A stretch of DNA of 64,000 bases from Denitrobaculum sp965225735 (GTDB taxonomy: Bacteria > Pseudomonadota > Alphaproteobacteria > Kiloniellales > Kiloniellaceae), in assembly GCA_965225735.1 (NCBI GenBank), contig CBDDBN010000026.1, forward strand, positions 62,001 to 126,000, given 5' to 3'. The notes below the pieces were generated by a model. It searched no databases and was not told the DNA's origin. It saw only the letters and a list, made by a program, of their open reading frames with translations. Positions within the stretch are counted from its first letter, which is position 1, and every line of letters starts with the position of its first letter. Made by a program: the position numbers and the translations under genes. Below, piece after piece: positions 44,200 to 53,825 of this stretch.

Positions 44200-45675
44200 A
44201 TGCAGAGCTACCAGCATTACATCAATGGTCAGTGGGTGGAGCCCGCGTCCGGCGAATGGTTCGATACGACCAATCCCTATAGCGGCGAAGTCTGGGCCAA
44301 GATGGCGCAGGGCAATGCCGCCGATGCCGCAGCCGCCGTCGCCGCCGCGAAGGCCGCCTTCGAAGGCGGTTGGGCGGAGACCAAACCGACCGAACGCGGC
44401 CGTCTGCTCTATAAGCTCGCCGATCTGATCGAACGCGATTCAATGCGCCTGGCAGAGACCGAGGTGCGCGACAACGGCAAGCTGATCGCCGAGATGTCCG
44501 GTCAGACCAAATATATGGCCGAGTGGTATCGCTACTACGGCGGCCTGGCCGACAAAGTCGAGGGCGCGGTGATCCCCAGCGACAAACCAGGCATCTTTAA
44601 CTTCACCCGTTATGAGCCACTGGGTGTCATCGGTATGATCACGCCCTGGAACTCGCCACTACTGCTACTGACCTGGAAGCTGGCCGCCGCGTTGGCAGCC
44701 GGCAATACAGCAGTGGTCAAACCCTCCGAATTCACGTCCGCCTCTACGCTGGAATTCATGAGCTTAATTGAAGAAGCCGGTTTCCCGCCGGGCGTGGTCA
44801 ACACAGTGACCGGCTTCGGCAAGGACGTCGGCGCAGCGCTGGTCGAACACCCGGACGTCGCCAAGATCGCCTTCACCGGCTCCGACCTCTCCGGCCAGAA
44901 AATCTATGAGTCCGCCGCCAAGTCGATCAAGCATGTCTCGCTGGAATTGGGCGGCAAATCGCCCAACATCGTGTTCGAGGACGCCGACATCGAAGCCGCT
45001 GTCATGGGCGCCATCTCCGGCATCTTCGCCGCAACCGGCCAGACCTGCATTGCCGGCTCCCGCCTTCTGCTCCAGCGCTCGATCCATGATCAGTTTGTGG
45101 AACGGCTGGTGGAGGTCGCCAAGACCGCCAAGATCGGCGATCCCATGTCGCTCGAAACCCATGTCGGGCCCGTCACCACGCCGCCGCAGTATCAGAAAGT
45201 ACTCGACTATATCGAGATCGCGAAACAGGACGGCGCCGCCTGCGTTTTGGGTGGGCAGAAGTACGAAGGCCCCGGCGCGACCGGCGGTCAGTTCGTCGAG
45301 CCGACTATCTTCACGGGAGTCAGCAATGCCATGCGCATTGCCCAGGAAGAGGTCTTTGGGCCCGTGCTCGCGGTCATCCCTTTCGAGGACGAACAAGAAG
45401 CCATCGCCATCGGCAACGACGTCGATTTCGGCCTGGCCGCCGGCGTCTGGACCCAGGACATCGGCCGGGCGATCCGGATGTCGGAGAAGCTGCGCGTGGG
45501 GACGGTCTGGATCAATACCTATCGCGCCGTCAGCTTCACCTCACCCTTCGGCGGCTTCAAACGCAGCGGCATCGGACGGGAGAGTGGGCTAGACGCCATC
45601 AAGGAATATATGCAGGTGAAGTCGGTCTGGATCGCCCAGGAGACCACCGTCGCCAACCCCTTTATCATGAGGTGA
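44200..45675 (+). CDS. NAD(P)-dependent aldehyde dehydrogenase
   Basis: A 491-residue class-I-like aldehyde dehydrogenase. The general base E249 lies in LELGGKS, the nucleophile C283 in TGQTCIAGS, and the cofactor loop has ITPWNSPLLL and FTGSD. Length and VGPVTTPPQYQKV fit betaine-aldehyde or gamma-aminobutyraldehyde-type enzymes. It is separated by about 90 bases and a hairpin from the operon before it and probably oxidises an aldehyde from the same pathway. Specificity unknown. Confidence 0.92.
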   Translation: MQSYQHYINGQWVEPASGEWFDTTNPYSGEVWAKMAQGNAADAAAAVAAAKAAFEGGWAETKPTERGRLLYKLADLIERDSMRLAETEVRDNGKLIAEMSGQTKYMAEWYRYYGGLADKVEGAVIPSDKPGIFNFTRYEPLGVIGMITPWNSPLLLLTWKLAAALAAGNTAVVKPSEFTSASTLEFMSLIEEAGFPPGVVNTVTGFGKDVGAALVEHPDVAKIAFTGSDLSGQKIYESAAKSIKHVSLELGGKSPNIVFEDADIEAAVMGAISGIFAATGQTCIAGSRLLLQRSIHDQFVERLVEVAKTAKIGDPMSLETHVGPVTTPPQYQKVLDYIEIAKQDGAACVLGGQKYEGPGATGGQFVEPTIFTGVSNAMRIAQEEVFGPVLAVIPFEDEQEAIAIGNDVDFGLAAGVWTQDIGRAIRMSEKLRVGTVWINTYRAVSFTSPFGGFKRSGIGRESGLDAIKEYMQVKSVWIAQETTVANPFIMR

Positions 45676-45735
45676 AGCGCAGAGCAGGTCTCAGGGAGCA
45701 GCTTGCTCGGCTACTCCTATTCCCAGTCCAGCCGA

Positions 45736-46242
45736 TTACTTGCCCAGATTCAAAATCTCGACACGCCTGTTTTCACCGGCGTCTTGAGCGACATCAGGCA
45801 GCAAGGCGCTCTCGCCTTTTCCACGCGGTTCCAGACGTGCCGCATCCAGACCATGCTCATTCACCAGGAAGCTGACCGCCGCCTCTGCCCGGGCTTGTGA
45901 CAGCCGTTTATTGTATTCCGCAGAGCCCACAGCGTCAGTATGGCCGGCAATGACGAACTTGGATTCCTTGAAGGCCTCCATGGACAGAGCCTTGCCCACC
46001 TCAGTGAGCTGCCGCTTGGCCAAGGGTGTGAGTTCGGCGGAGTTGAACTCGAAAGTAACCTCCGGAAGGTTCACGGAGGTCGGCTGCGCCGCCGTGATTC
46101 TCAGACCGCGCTTCGGCGCAAGCTGAAAGGCGATGGCTTCCGCATCCATGACCGGCTCTTCGGCCGAAACTGTAGACGACGTAAAAAACAGCGCGCTGGC
46201 CAGAGCCAGAGCGCCCGTAACGCCCCCAACGTAGCGCATCAT
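45736..46242 (-). CDS. OmpA-family secreted peptidoglycan-binding protein
   Basis: A 168-residue protein with a signal peptide (GALALASALFFTSSTVSA, cleavage near residue 27) and one OmpA_C domain from about 62 (VTFEFNSAELTP, IAGHTDAVGSAEYNKRLSQARA, ENRRVEI). The Asp and Arg that contact diaminopimelate in other OmpA domains are present. There is no beta-barrel part and no Pal-type lipobox. It begins the envelope island and is transcribed away from the caspase gene across a 290-base gap, so the two could share regulation. Confidence 0.88.
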   Translation of the reverse strand: MMRYVGGVTGALALASALFFTSSTVSAEEPVMDAEAIAFQLAPKRGLRITAAQPTSVNLPEVTFEFNSAELTPLAKRQLTEVGKALSMEAFKESKFVIAGHTDAVGSAEYNKRLSQARAEAAVSFLVNEHGLDAARLEPRGKGESALLPDVAQDAGENRRVEILNLGK

Positions 46243-46534
46243 TTCAAAATCTCCCGTGAAGCGATTTAGCCGCTATTTTAACCACCAGAGGGGTGTTCGA
46301 TCAAGCCACGCCGCCTGTTTGCACCAGAGTCGTGACACCCCAGCTAGGGGTTATGCGGCGATCCACCAAGACTTCTCTGGAGGTCACGAAAGCGTGACCG
46401 ATCCCCTCTCCGCAAGCGGCCTATACCGCCGATCCGTTCTTTGTTAGCCTGAAGGCACCCGGGGAAAGGCGCGCAGCAGACGTCCCCACCCACGGGATCT
46501 TTCGGACGATAGCCCGCAGGGAGTAGGTTGCTTC

Positions 46535-48100
46535 ATGGTGCAATGGCCGACTCTGGTTTCCCGGAGCCACATTTTCTCGTTCTTTATCGCCGTCATACTG
46601 GGCGTCCTGGCCTTCGTTTCATCCAGCTCGAGCGTACAGGCCGCTAAGGAGCGGAGCGAACGGGTCGCCTTGGTCATCGGAAACACCGCCTACAGCACGC
46701 TGCCGCCGCTGGTCAATCCTGGTAACGACGCGGCCGATATGGCTAAGGCGCTGGAAGCCGTCGGCTTCGAGGTGATCGTTAAAACCGATCTCAAGCGCGA
46801 CGAAATGCGCAAGACGATCCGCGAGTTCCGCAAACGGCTGAAACGCGGCGCGGTCGGGCTGTTTTACTATTCCGGACATGGTCTGCAGGTTGATGGCATC
46901 AACTATCTGCTGCCCGTGGATGCGGCTGTCGAGTACGCCGAAGAACTGCCCAACGTGGCCGTGGATGCCAACGAAGTGCTCAACGTCTTGCGCGCCAAGA
47001 AACTGGGCTTCAGCTTCGTCATTTTGGACGCCTGCCGTAACAACGGCATGGAGCGGCGCGACCAGCAGGCGGTCCAAGGCCTGGCCCGCATGGATGCCCC
47101 TGAAGGCGCGCTGATCGCCTATTCCACCGGCCCGAACCAGCTGGCCAGCGACGGCTTCGGGCGCAACTCCATCTATACCGGGGAGCTGCTGAAAGAAATC
47201 GACCAGCCGGGCCTGCGCATCGAAGACGTTTTCAAACGGGTCCGCGCCTCCGTCAGCCGGGCATCGGCGGGCGATCAGGTGCCAGTCGAATTCACCTCCC
47301 TGGTCGGCGACTTCTATTTCAAAAGCCCGGCGCCCGCCAGTTTCCAGACCGCCAGCACCACGACCCTGCCGAAACTGAAGATCGGCGAGGAGTTCAAGGA
47401 CTGCGCCGACTGCCCGACGATGGTCGTGATCCCCAAGGGCAAATTCGTCATGGGCAACGACGGTGGCAAACGCGAACAGCGTCCGGCCCGCGAAGTGACA
47501 ATCCCGCGCGACATGGCGCTCGGCAAGTTCGAGGTCACCTTCGACGAATGGGATGTCTGCGCCAAGGATGGCGCCTGCCCGCCGGCAACGTCGGACGAAG
47601 GTTGGGGACGCGGCAAGCGGCCGGTTATCAACGTGACCTGGGACGATGCGCGTCAGTATGTGCGTTGGCTCAGCCGGAAGACCGGGCAAGCCTACAGCCT
47701 GCCTTCGGAAGCACTTTGGGAGTATGCCGCGCGCGCCAACACGACCTCGGCCTATTGGTGGGGGGATGCGATGGGCGAGGACCTGGCGAACTGCCGACGC
47801 TGCGGCAGTCAGTTCGACGGTCAGACGGCGCCGGTCGGCTCGACCAAAGCCAATAGCTTCGGTTTATACGACGTCCACGGCAACGTCTGGGAATGGGTCG
47901 AGGATTGCTGGCATAACTCCTACCGCAACGCGCCGGTCGATGGCAGCGCCTGGACGAGCGGGTCCTGCACCATGAGCGTCTTACGCGGCGGCTCCTGGCG
48001 CGACAACGACCGGGCGGCGGAGGTCACCACGCGCGGACGCTTCGGCCTGGGCTCGCGCAACGACTTCGGTTTCCGCGTGGCCCGCCAGGTTCCACAGTAG
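46535..48100 (+). CDS. Exported caspase (metacaspase-like) / FGE-fold fusion
   Basis: A 521-residue protein starting with a signal peptide or anchor (HIFSFFIAVILGVLAFVSS). Residues 42-290 are a caspase-fold domain (peptidase C14) with the catalytic dyad H115 (FYYSGHGLQ) and C167 (ILDACRNN). Residues about 300-520 have the formylglycine-generating-enzyme/SUMF1 fold (MVVIPKGKFVMGND, VHGNVWEWVEDCW, LRGGSWRDN, FGFRVAR). The two active cysteines of true FGE are absent from the RGGSW segment, so that domain probably binds a ligand or partner. Other cysteines (CADC, CRRC) could make disulfides. Likely an exported, possibly self-processing protease. Confidence 0.9.
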   Translation: MVQWPTLVSRSHIFSFFIAVILGVLAFVSSSSSVQAAKERSERVALVIGNTAYSTLPPLVNPGNDAADMAKALEAVGFEVIVKTDLKRDEMRKTIREFRKRLKRGAVGLFYYSGHGLQVDGINYLLPVDAAVEYAEELPNVAVDANEVLNVLRAKKLGFSFVILDACRNNGMERRDQQAVQGLARMDAPEGALIAYSTGPNQLASDGFGRNSIYTGELLKEIDQPGLRIEDVFKRVRASVSRASAGDQVPVEFTSLVGDFYFKSPAPASFQTASTTTLPKLKIGEEFKDCADCPTMVVIPKGKFVMGNDGGKREQRPAREVTIPRDMALGKFEVTFDEWDVCAKDGACPPATSDEGWGRGKRPVINVTWDDARQYVRWLSRKTGQAYSLPSEALWEYAARANTTSAYWWGDAMGEDLANCRRCGSQFDGQTAPVGSTKANSFGLYDVHGNVWEWVEDCWHNSYRNAPVDGSAWTSGSCTMSVLRGGSWRDNDRAAEVTTRGRFGLGSRNDFGFRVARQVPQ

Positions 48101-48126
48101 AGCATTTCCCCAGTAACGCGTTTTCG

Positions 48127-48546
48127 TCAGTCGGTGCGAATGACGACTTGCACGACACCGCTGTCGATATATTGCACAGGCAAGATCGCAGAAGCTTCGG
48201 AACTGTGGCGCGCTGCCAGGGAAAGAGCGATCTCGCAAACACGTTCGAGCGTGACCTCTTGACCTAGATGAGGCTGCCAGTGGGCTTTCCCATCCACCCC
48301 CTCGGTCGCAACAGCGCTTTCAAGCTGGACGCCCTTCAGTATGAAGCGCTCACCAGAGCTTGGCTGATCTTTTCCGCAATGAATTGCCCGCAGCACGGCG
48401 GGACTATGAACCTTAGGTAGAGCATCACGCTTGAGCAGCCGGTCCCGCTGCACCCCCGGGTCAACCGTGGGCGGGAGCGTCTGCGCAGACGACGCGGCAG
48501 TGCTCACAAGCGACAGAGCTACGCAAAGGAGGAAGCCAGGCTTCAT
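48127..48546 (-). CDS. Stand-alone POTRA-like secreted protein
   Basis: A 139-residue protein with a signal peptide (MKPGFLLCVALSLVSTAASS). Its mature start LPPTVDPGVQRDRLLKR repeats the pattern at the start of mature TpsB (VPPAVDPGVIQKRFEE). The rest (FILKGVQLES, LERVCEIALSLAARHSS, ILPVQYIDSGVVQVVI) follows a POTRA_2 beta-alpha-alpha-beta-beta layout. It has no barrel. It lies directly after the tpsA gene on the same strand and is probably the third gene of the TpsB-TpsA unit, perhaps a periplasmic chaperone. The open frame starts at 48570, but the signal begins at 48546. Confidence 0.72.
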   Translation of the reverse strand: MKPGFLLCVALSLVSTAASSAQTLPPTVDPGVQRDRLLKRDALPKVHSPAVLRAIHCGKDQPSSGERFILKGVQLESAVATEGVDGKAHWQPHLGQEVTLERVCEIALSLAARHSSEASAILPVQYIDSGVVQVVIRTD

Positions 48547-48599
48547 GCTCGATCTCAAATTCGGCGGCAAGACTTACATCGCCCTGCGCGTACTGCGCG

Positions 48600-51500
48600 T
48601 TACTCCTGCTCGGTGACCGGCAAACCGAAGCTCGGCAGCAACGCGGGCAGAACCTCATCGTCCCGCGACTGCTCCAGATCGGTCCAGAAATCGCGGGTGA
48701 CGAAGGACAATCCCGCATAGGCCTGACCGGATCCACGTCCCGGATAAGTCATCAGATAACCGCCGCAGTATTCATCGACGCTGTAGGGCGAAACCGTCGG
48801 ATCGCGGCTAAAGGCTGCATCCGCTGGCGTGTTTTGCCAGGAGAGTGAGGTCAGGACCACATCGGGACAGGCCTCGACGATCACCTCCAGCATTTCCGAA
48901 ATGGCTTCGGAATCCGCCTCGGAAATCAGAACGGAAGAGCCCTCTCCGACGGTCTCCGTACCGGCGCCCGGTGCGATCTCGCTCAGGCTCTCGAGGGTCT
49001 GCAGCAGGGTCTCCGCTTGGGCAACCGGGGAAGCATCGGCCTGACGTGCTGGTTCATCCCGCCGCTCGACGATCGAAGGCGGAAGCACGACATTGGTTGG
49101 CGGGGATACCGCTGGAGGTGTGGGCGTTTCTGCTTCTGGAACGAACTCAGGCAGCAGTGCCGAGACATTGAAGGAAGACGGCAGAGGCTCGTCGGAAACA
49201 CGCGCAGAGTCGCTGATCAGCAGAACCGGCTGCAACTGCGAGTCCACCACCGACAAGCTGCTCGATCCGCTGGCATCGACTTGTCCGAGCGCGGTGTCGA
49301 GGCCCACAAAGTCGTTGAACTGAACCGCGCCGCTGCCGGAGTTCAGGGCCAGATCGGGATTGATATTGGGTTCGCCGACTGCGCCATCCACCAGACCGTC
49401 GAAGATGATATCGCCGCCGGTGGTGTCGATGGAGACATCCGCGGAAACGATAGCGTTGCCGTCTAGCGTGAAACCATCGTCCGCAAAAATTTGAACGCTT
49501 GTCCCCTCGATGAAAACATTGCCTTCGACTGCTTCCAGAACAACCTCGCCTGCAGCATCCAGGTTCGCGTTGAGCGTAAGGTCCAACCCTGCATCGATAA
49601 GGATCGAGCCGTTCTCCGAAACAATGTTTGCATCGATGAATACGTTATCCAATTCGGACCCGACTGTGACGTCACCACCAGCATCGATCCCGTGGGAAAC
49701 GAAAACATCTCCGGCCTGACTCACAACACTGATATCGCCGCCCGCTGACAGACCGTCTGCCAGTTCCGTTGACGTCAAAGTGATGTCTGCCGGGACCTCT
49801 ATAGCGCCAACGCCATCCAGGAAGATGCCGCCGCTATCTGTCACGCCAGCGACGGAGACATCGCTGCCGAAGGTGATGGGCGCTGCGTCCGTTCCGATCC
49901 CGGTCGCGGCAACCAACTCGACGGTTCCCTCACTGTTCATGGTGATAACCGGCCCCGAGTTGCTGTTATTGACGATCGCGCCAACGCCGTCGGAGGAGAC
50001 ACCGTCCGCCTGCAGGCTCAGGGACGACTCGGATGCCGAGAAATCGATGCCGCCGCCATCGGCGAAGATGATGTCATCGTGGGCAATCAACGTCAGGTCG
50101 TTGGCCCCGGCGCCGGCGAAAATCCCGGTCGCGATGATGATGTCGCCATCCTGTGTGTTGGCTCCGGCCGTACCGGTCTGGACGACGACGTTCGCGACAT
50201 TCAAGGCGGCTTCGAGGACACTGGCTCGGAGGATTCCGTCATCATCCGTCGTCGTGAAGGGATCCAACTCGGTCCCTGTACCGGTGACGTTGGCGTCGCC
50301 TTCCGAATCGTCGATGGTCAGGTTGTTCGGATCGAGCAGCAGCGTGCCTTTCTCGCCTTGGGCCGCCGACAGGTCGACCGACCCCTCGAATGCCAGCGTC
50401 TCTTTACCTGACACTTCGGCGAAGCCGCCGTCGCCACCGGATGCCCCGCCCCGCGCAGTGATCTCGCCTTCGAACCTTGTGGTCTTATCGGCCCAGACGA
50501 TCGTCCGACCGCCGTCGCCTGCGCTCAGCGCATCCGCTTCGATCCGCGCACTCTCGGCGACATAGGTATACTGGGCGTTGGGTTCCGGACCGGCGCCCTG
50601 GTAGTTGCCGCCGACCAGGGCCTCGCCACCGCCAACATCGCCCGAAACGTCGATCAATGCCCCGTCAAAGAGGCCGACTTTCTCGCCGAGCACGGCGACC
50701 CGGCCGCCCTCTTCGCCCGCGTCTTTGCCCGAGGCATCGAGCTTGCCGGCGACATTGACGATACCGGACCCACCGCCGTTCAGCACGATGCGGCCCGCGG
50801 TCTGCTCGACCGTCTGCGCCTCGACGATACCGTCCATGTTGATGACGTTGGCCACCAGGCTCTGCGCGTCGTTGACCGAGAGCGCGACCACGCCGCCATT
50901 GGCGCTGATGATCCCGGAATTCGAGACCTTCGCGGCCTTCGAAAGAGCGGCCGGCATCGCCCCCTCATCGTTCTCGGCGACGGCTAGCTGGATCAGCTTG
51001 TCACCGTAGAGATCGACCGTGAAAGCGCCACCGGAAGCGAGCTCAACCCGCCCGAGGCGCGCGGCGATAGCGCCGGAGTTCTCGACCCAGGGCGCCACCA
51101 GGGCGACGAGGCCGCCCTCCGCAGCAGTGATCTGACCCTGATTGATGACAAAACTGGAGGGATCCGAAGGCGCCGCAAAATTGAGTTTGCCGGCCATGAA
51201 GTCCTGATCGCTGATATCCGAAGTGCTGGCGATCAAACCGTTGACGTCGACCCGCGCCGTCGAGGTAAAGACCACACCATTGGGATTGATCAGAACGATA
51301 TTGCCGTTCGCGGTCAGCCGGCCGGCAATGCGCGAGAGGTCGCCGCCGACCACACGGTTCAGAGCAACAGAAGAGGCTGAGGGTTGGGCGAAGTTCGTGT
51401 GCTCCGCCTGACCGATGCTGAAGCTTTGCCAGTTGATGATGGCCCGGTCGCTTGACTGGCGGATGTCCACGCGATTGGGAGAGGTTTGCGAAATGGTCGC

Positions 51501-51707
51501 GGAACCGCCGACGACCTGTCCGCCCTGCGGATTGGCCGAGGCAACCTGCGGCCACAGCAACAGCGCGAGACCGGCCGCGAGCCCCAGGCGTCGTGCCGCC
51601 GGAGCCGCCGAAGCCAAGGCTGTCGTGGAGAGCAATCTGCTACGCCTCCAAGAGATCACCTCGTTTCCCATGGCCCTTCCTGACTGTCCGCTCTGTGGCT
51701 CCAGCAT
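48600..51707 (-). CDS. TpsA: filamentous-haemagglutinin-type two-partner-secretion exoprotein
   Basis: A 1035-residue secreted beta-helix protein. The long signal peptide (cleavage about 58, QVASA-N) is followed by the TPS secretion domain, about 59-290, with the hallmark NPNG (LINPNGVVF, 141-144) and NRVVGG. Residues 290-830 are imperfect beta-helical repeats rich in G, N, D and V. The last 200 are different: a proline-rich linker (PEAETPTPPAVSPP) and a globular tail with C947 and C981, the only cysteines in the protein. The ATG at 51671, preceded by AGGAAGG, is an equally good start. It is secreted by the TpsB encoded upstream. Adhesion or contact function is inferred. Confidence 0.92.
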   Translation of the reverse strand: MLEPQSGQSGRAMGNEVISWRRSRLLSTTALASAAPAARRLGLAAGLALLLWPQVASANPQGGQVVGGSATISQTSPNRVDIRQSSDRAIINWQSFSIGQAEHTNFAQPSASSVALNRVVGGDLSRIAGRLTANGNIVLINPNGVVFTSTARVDVNGLIASTSDISDQDFMAGKLNFAAPSDPSSFVINQGQITAAEGGLVALVAPWVENSGAIAARLGRVELASGGAFTVDLYGDKLIQLAVAENDEGAMPAALSKAAKVSNSGIISANGGVVALSVNDAQSLVANVINMDGIVEAQTVEQTAGRIVLNGGGSGIVNVAGKLDASGKDAGEEGGRVAVLGEKVGLFDGALIDVSGDVGGGEALVGGNYQGAGPEPNAQYTYVAESARIEADALSAGDGGRTIVWADKTTRFEGEITARGGASGGDGGFAEVSGKETLAFEGSVDLSAAQGEKGTLLLDPNNLTIDDSEGDANVTGTGTELDPFTTTDDDGILRASVLEAALNVANVVVQTGTAGANTQDGDIIIATGIFAGAGANDLTLIAHDDIIFADGGGIDFSASESSLSLQADGVSSDGVGAIVNNSNSGPVITMNSEGTVELVAATGIGTDAAPITFGSDVSVAGVTDSGGIFLDGVGAIEVPADITLTSTELADGLSAGGDISVVSQAGDVFVSHGIDAGGDVTVGSELDNVFIDANIVSENGSILIDAGLDLTLNANLDAAGEVVLEAVEGNVFIEGTSVQIFADDGFTLDGNAIVSADVSIDTTGGDIIFDGLVDGAVGEPNINPDLALNSGSGAVQFNDFVGLDTALGQVDASGSSSLSVVDSQLQPVLLISDSARVSDEPLPSSFNVSALLPEFVPEAETPTPPAVSPPTNVVLPPSIVERRDEPARQADASPVAQAETLLQTLESLSEIAPGAGTETVGEGSSVLISEADSEAISEMLEVIVEACPDVVLTSLSWQNTPADAAFSRDPTVSPYSVDEYCGGYLMTYPGRGSGQAYAGLSFVTRDFWTDLEQSRDDEVLPALLPSFGLPVTEQE

Positions 51708-51902
51708 GGTTAACCTGCTCCCTGCAAAGACTTTTTCACGCCTGACTACCTAGGCTGAGCAATTCTCATACCAGCTTAAGGACCTTTAGCAGACGGCATT
51801 CATTTCAAATGCTTGATAATTTTGGACCGGTCGGGCAGCTCAGGCAAGCTGGTAAAACTACCGACAGTCTGTCGATTTTCTTTACAGCGCCTACGTCCGG
51901 TT

Positions 51903-53666
51903 TCAAAAACGCTTGATAACGCTGAAGAACAGCCGAGGCGCTTTGTCGCCGTCGTCACGATCGACGGTCGGTGATCGAGTCAAAGGCACCGCGAATTCCA
52001 ACGCACCCCAGAAGTTCTCGACCAGATTGGTCCGCACGCCGACACCGGCCGAAGCCAGGCTCTGGCGGTTTTCGGGATCGGCGCCGTCGATCTGCCAAAC
52101 GGCGCCAACATCGTAAAAGCCGTAGACTTCGTAGCTGTCCAGAAACTCGAGTTCCGAGGCGTCGCCGTACTGCAATTCGAAGCGGGCCGCCAGGCAGTGA
52201 TCGCCACTGATCTCGAAAGGATCATAAGCGCTGCCATATTCCTCGCCGCCCAAGCCGCACTCTTCAGAGGCCAAAAGCTGGCTGAAGGCATATTGCCCCG
52301 TGAAGGCGCCGCTCAGCGACCAGCCAGGCGCGAGGGTCTGCTTGCGCCGCAACGATCCGACGATTTTGGTGTAGTCGCTGCGCCCTTCCGCCCGGGACAG
52401 GTTGGCCGACCCGCTCTCCGACGCACCGAAGATATTGAGGCCTTGGCGCAGTTCGCCGCCCAACAGCGTAATGCCACGGAACTCATCGATAAAGTCATAG
52501 GTTCCGCCGATAAAGAGCGAGCGGATGCGGTCTTCCGAGCTGGTCACGCCCAGAACATCCGTTTCGGAATTGCGATAGTCGAAGCCACCGACGATGGAGA
52601 GGTTTTGCCGGCGCGAGCGGATCAGAGGATGGGAAACCGTCGCGGTGATGGCCTCGGACCGGCCTTCGACATTGAGCACATCCAGTGTGGAGCCCGGCTC
52701 GGTATCGGTGATCGAACCGATGATGGTCAAGGTCGTGCCGTCCGTTCCCAGCTGCTGCGTATGGGTCAGGGCCGCAAACTTCAGTTCGCTGAGCTGCGCG
52801 GTACCAACGAACTCCAGTTCGGTGCTTTCATAAAGACCCAGTACATTGTCGAGGCGGCCGCTGGCGCCGAACTGATAAGGCCCCAGGAACCTGGATCCTC
52901 GGTTGTCGGCCGTAAGCGCGGCGGAATACTTCGCTTCCTCGAGCACGATGACCAATTCCGAGGCCCCGGTCGTTGTGATGGAAGGACGGAGGATCGACTG
53001 CGCAATCATGCTCGGCAGGTCGTTGAGCAGCAGCAGGTTGCGTTCCAGGACATCGGCGTGCAGCGGCTGACTGTCCAGAATCGCCTGCACCTTGTCCTCG
53101 ATTTGCGCCATCGAACCGCTGGGTTCACCCTCGATGATCACGTTGTCGATGTAGCCTTCGACCACCTCGATTTCGGCAACACCGTCGATGATTTCCTGCG
53201 GCGGCACCACAGCGCGCGTCAGGATGTAGCCGTCGTTGCGGTACTTGATGGTGATCGCCGCGGCGATGCCATAGAACTGCGTGAGGGTGATTTCCTTGCC
53301 GATCAGATCTTCCCAGAGCGGCAAGAGCTCTTCGTCGCTATAAACCGTGCTGTCCAACACCAACAGATCGGTCAGGACGAAGCGCACATCATTGGCGCCC
53401 GGCGGCGGCGTGGACTGGCCGATATCGGGAATGTCGATTGGCGGAGCCGCCTGAGGCGGCGAAGGTTCTTCGAAGCGTTTCTGGATAACGCCAGGGTCGA
53501 CCGCGGGTGGCACTTGCTGGGCCAGCAGGTCCAGGGGCGAAACTTGCAGCGCCAGTGCGAAGACACAGGCAAGGCTCGCCGCGTTACCTGCCAGCCTTCT
53601 CAAGCAAGGTTTCCCCACCATCTCACTGCTGTCACGTCGCCCGACCAACCGAAGATCCAAGCGCAT
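51903..53666 (-). CDS. TpsB: ShlB/FhaC-family outer-membrane transporter
   Basis: A 587-residue Omp85-superfamily pore that exports the neighbouring TpsA. A signal peptide (LACVFALALQ) is followed by a Pro-rich N-terminal stretch and POTRA domains: VRFVLTDLLVLDSTVYSDEE, then IDGVAEIEVVEGYIDNVIIEG. A beta barrel follows, ending in a terminal Phe (LFFSVIKRF) that serves as the barrel-assembly signal. The frame is open to 53711; starts at 53666 (GGGGGA just upstream) and 53621 are both possible. TpsB precedes tpsA by 195 bases, a common two-partner layout. Confidence 0.9.
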   Translation of the reverse strand: MRLDLRLVGRRDSSEMVGKPCLRRLAGNAASLACVFALALQVSPLDLLAQQVPPAVDPGVIQKRFEEPSPPQAAPPIDIPDIGQSTPPPGANDVRFVLTDLLVLDSTVYSDEELLPLWEDLIGKEITLTQFYGIAAAITIKYRNDGYILTRAVVPPQEIIDGVAEIEVVEGYIDNVIIEGEPSGSMAQIEDKVQAILDSQPLHADVLERNLLLLNDLPSMIAQSILRPSITTTGASELVIVLEEAKYSAALTADNRGSRFLGPYQFGASGRLDNVLGLYESTELEFVGTAQLSELKFAALTHTQQLGTDGTTLTIIGSITDTEPGSTLDVLNVEGRSEAITATVSHPLIRSRRQNLSIVGGFDYRNSETDVLGVTSSEDRIRSLFIGGTYDFIDEFRGITLLGGELRQGLNIFGASESGSANLSRAEGRSDYTKIVGSLRRKQTLAPGWSLSGAFTGQYAFSQLLASEECGLGGEEYGSAYDPFEISGDHCLAARFELQYGDASELEFLDSYEVYGFYDVGAVWQIDGADPENRQSLASAGVGVRTNLVENFWGALEFAVPLTRSPTVDRDDGDKAPRLFFSVIKRF

Positions 53667-53825
53667 TCCCCCATCATTTCGAGCGAAGAGGCTTCCGAAA
53701 GCAACAATCAAGGGAGTGCTTCGCTCGCCGCTTCATTAACCATGAGTCTGTGTCAGCTTCGCCCTTCTGTCCAAGGAAAAACGTCCAGTGCGGACACAAA
53801 TCCGGATCCGAACACGGGCGTGATC

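Noticed and set aside
46535..48100. Sulfatase-activating formylglycine-generating enzyme
   Set aside because: The cysteine pair expected in the RGGSF-type segment is missing and no sulfatase is seen.
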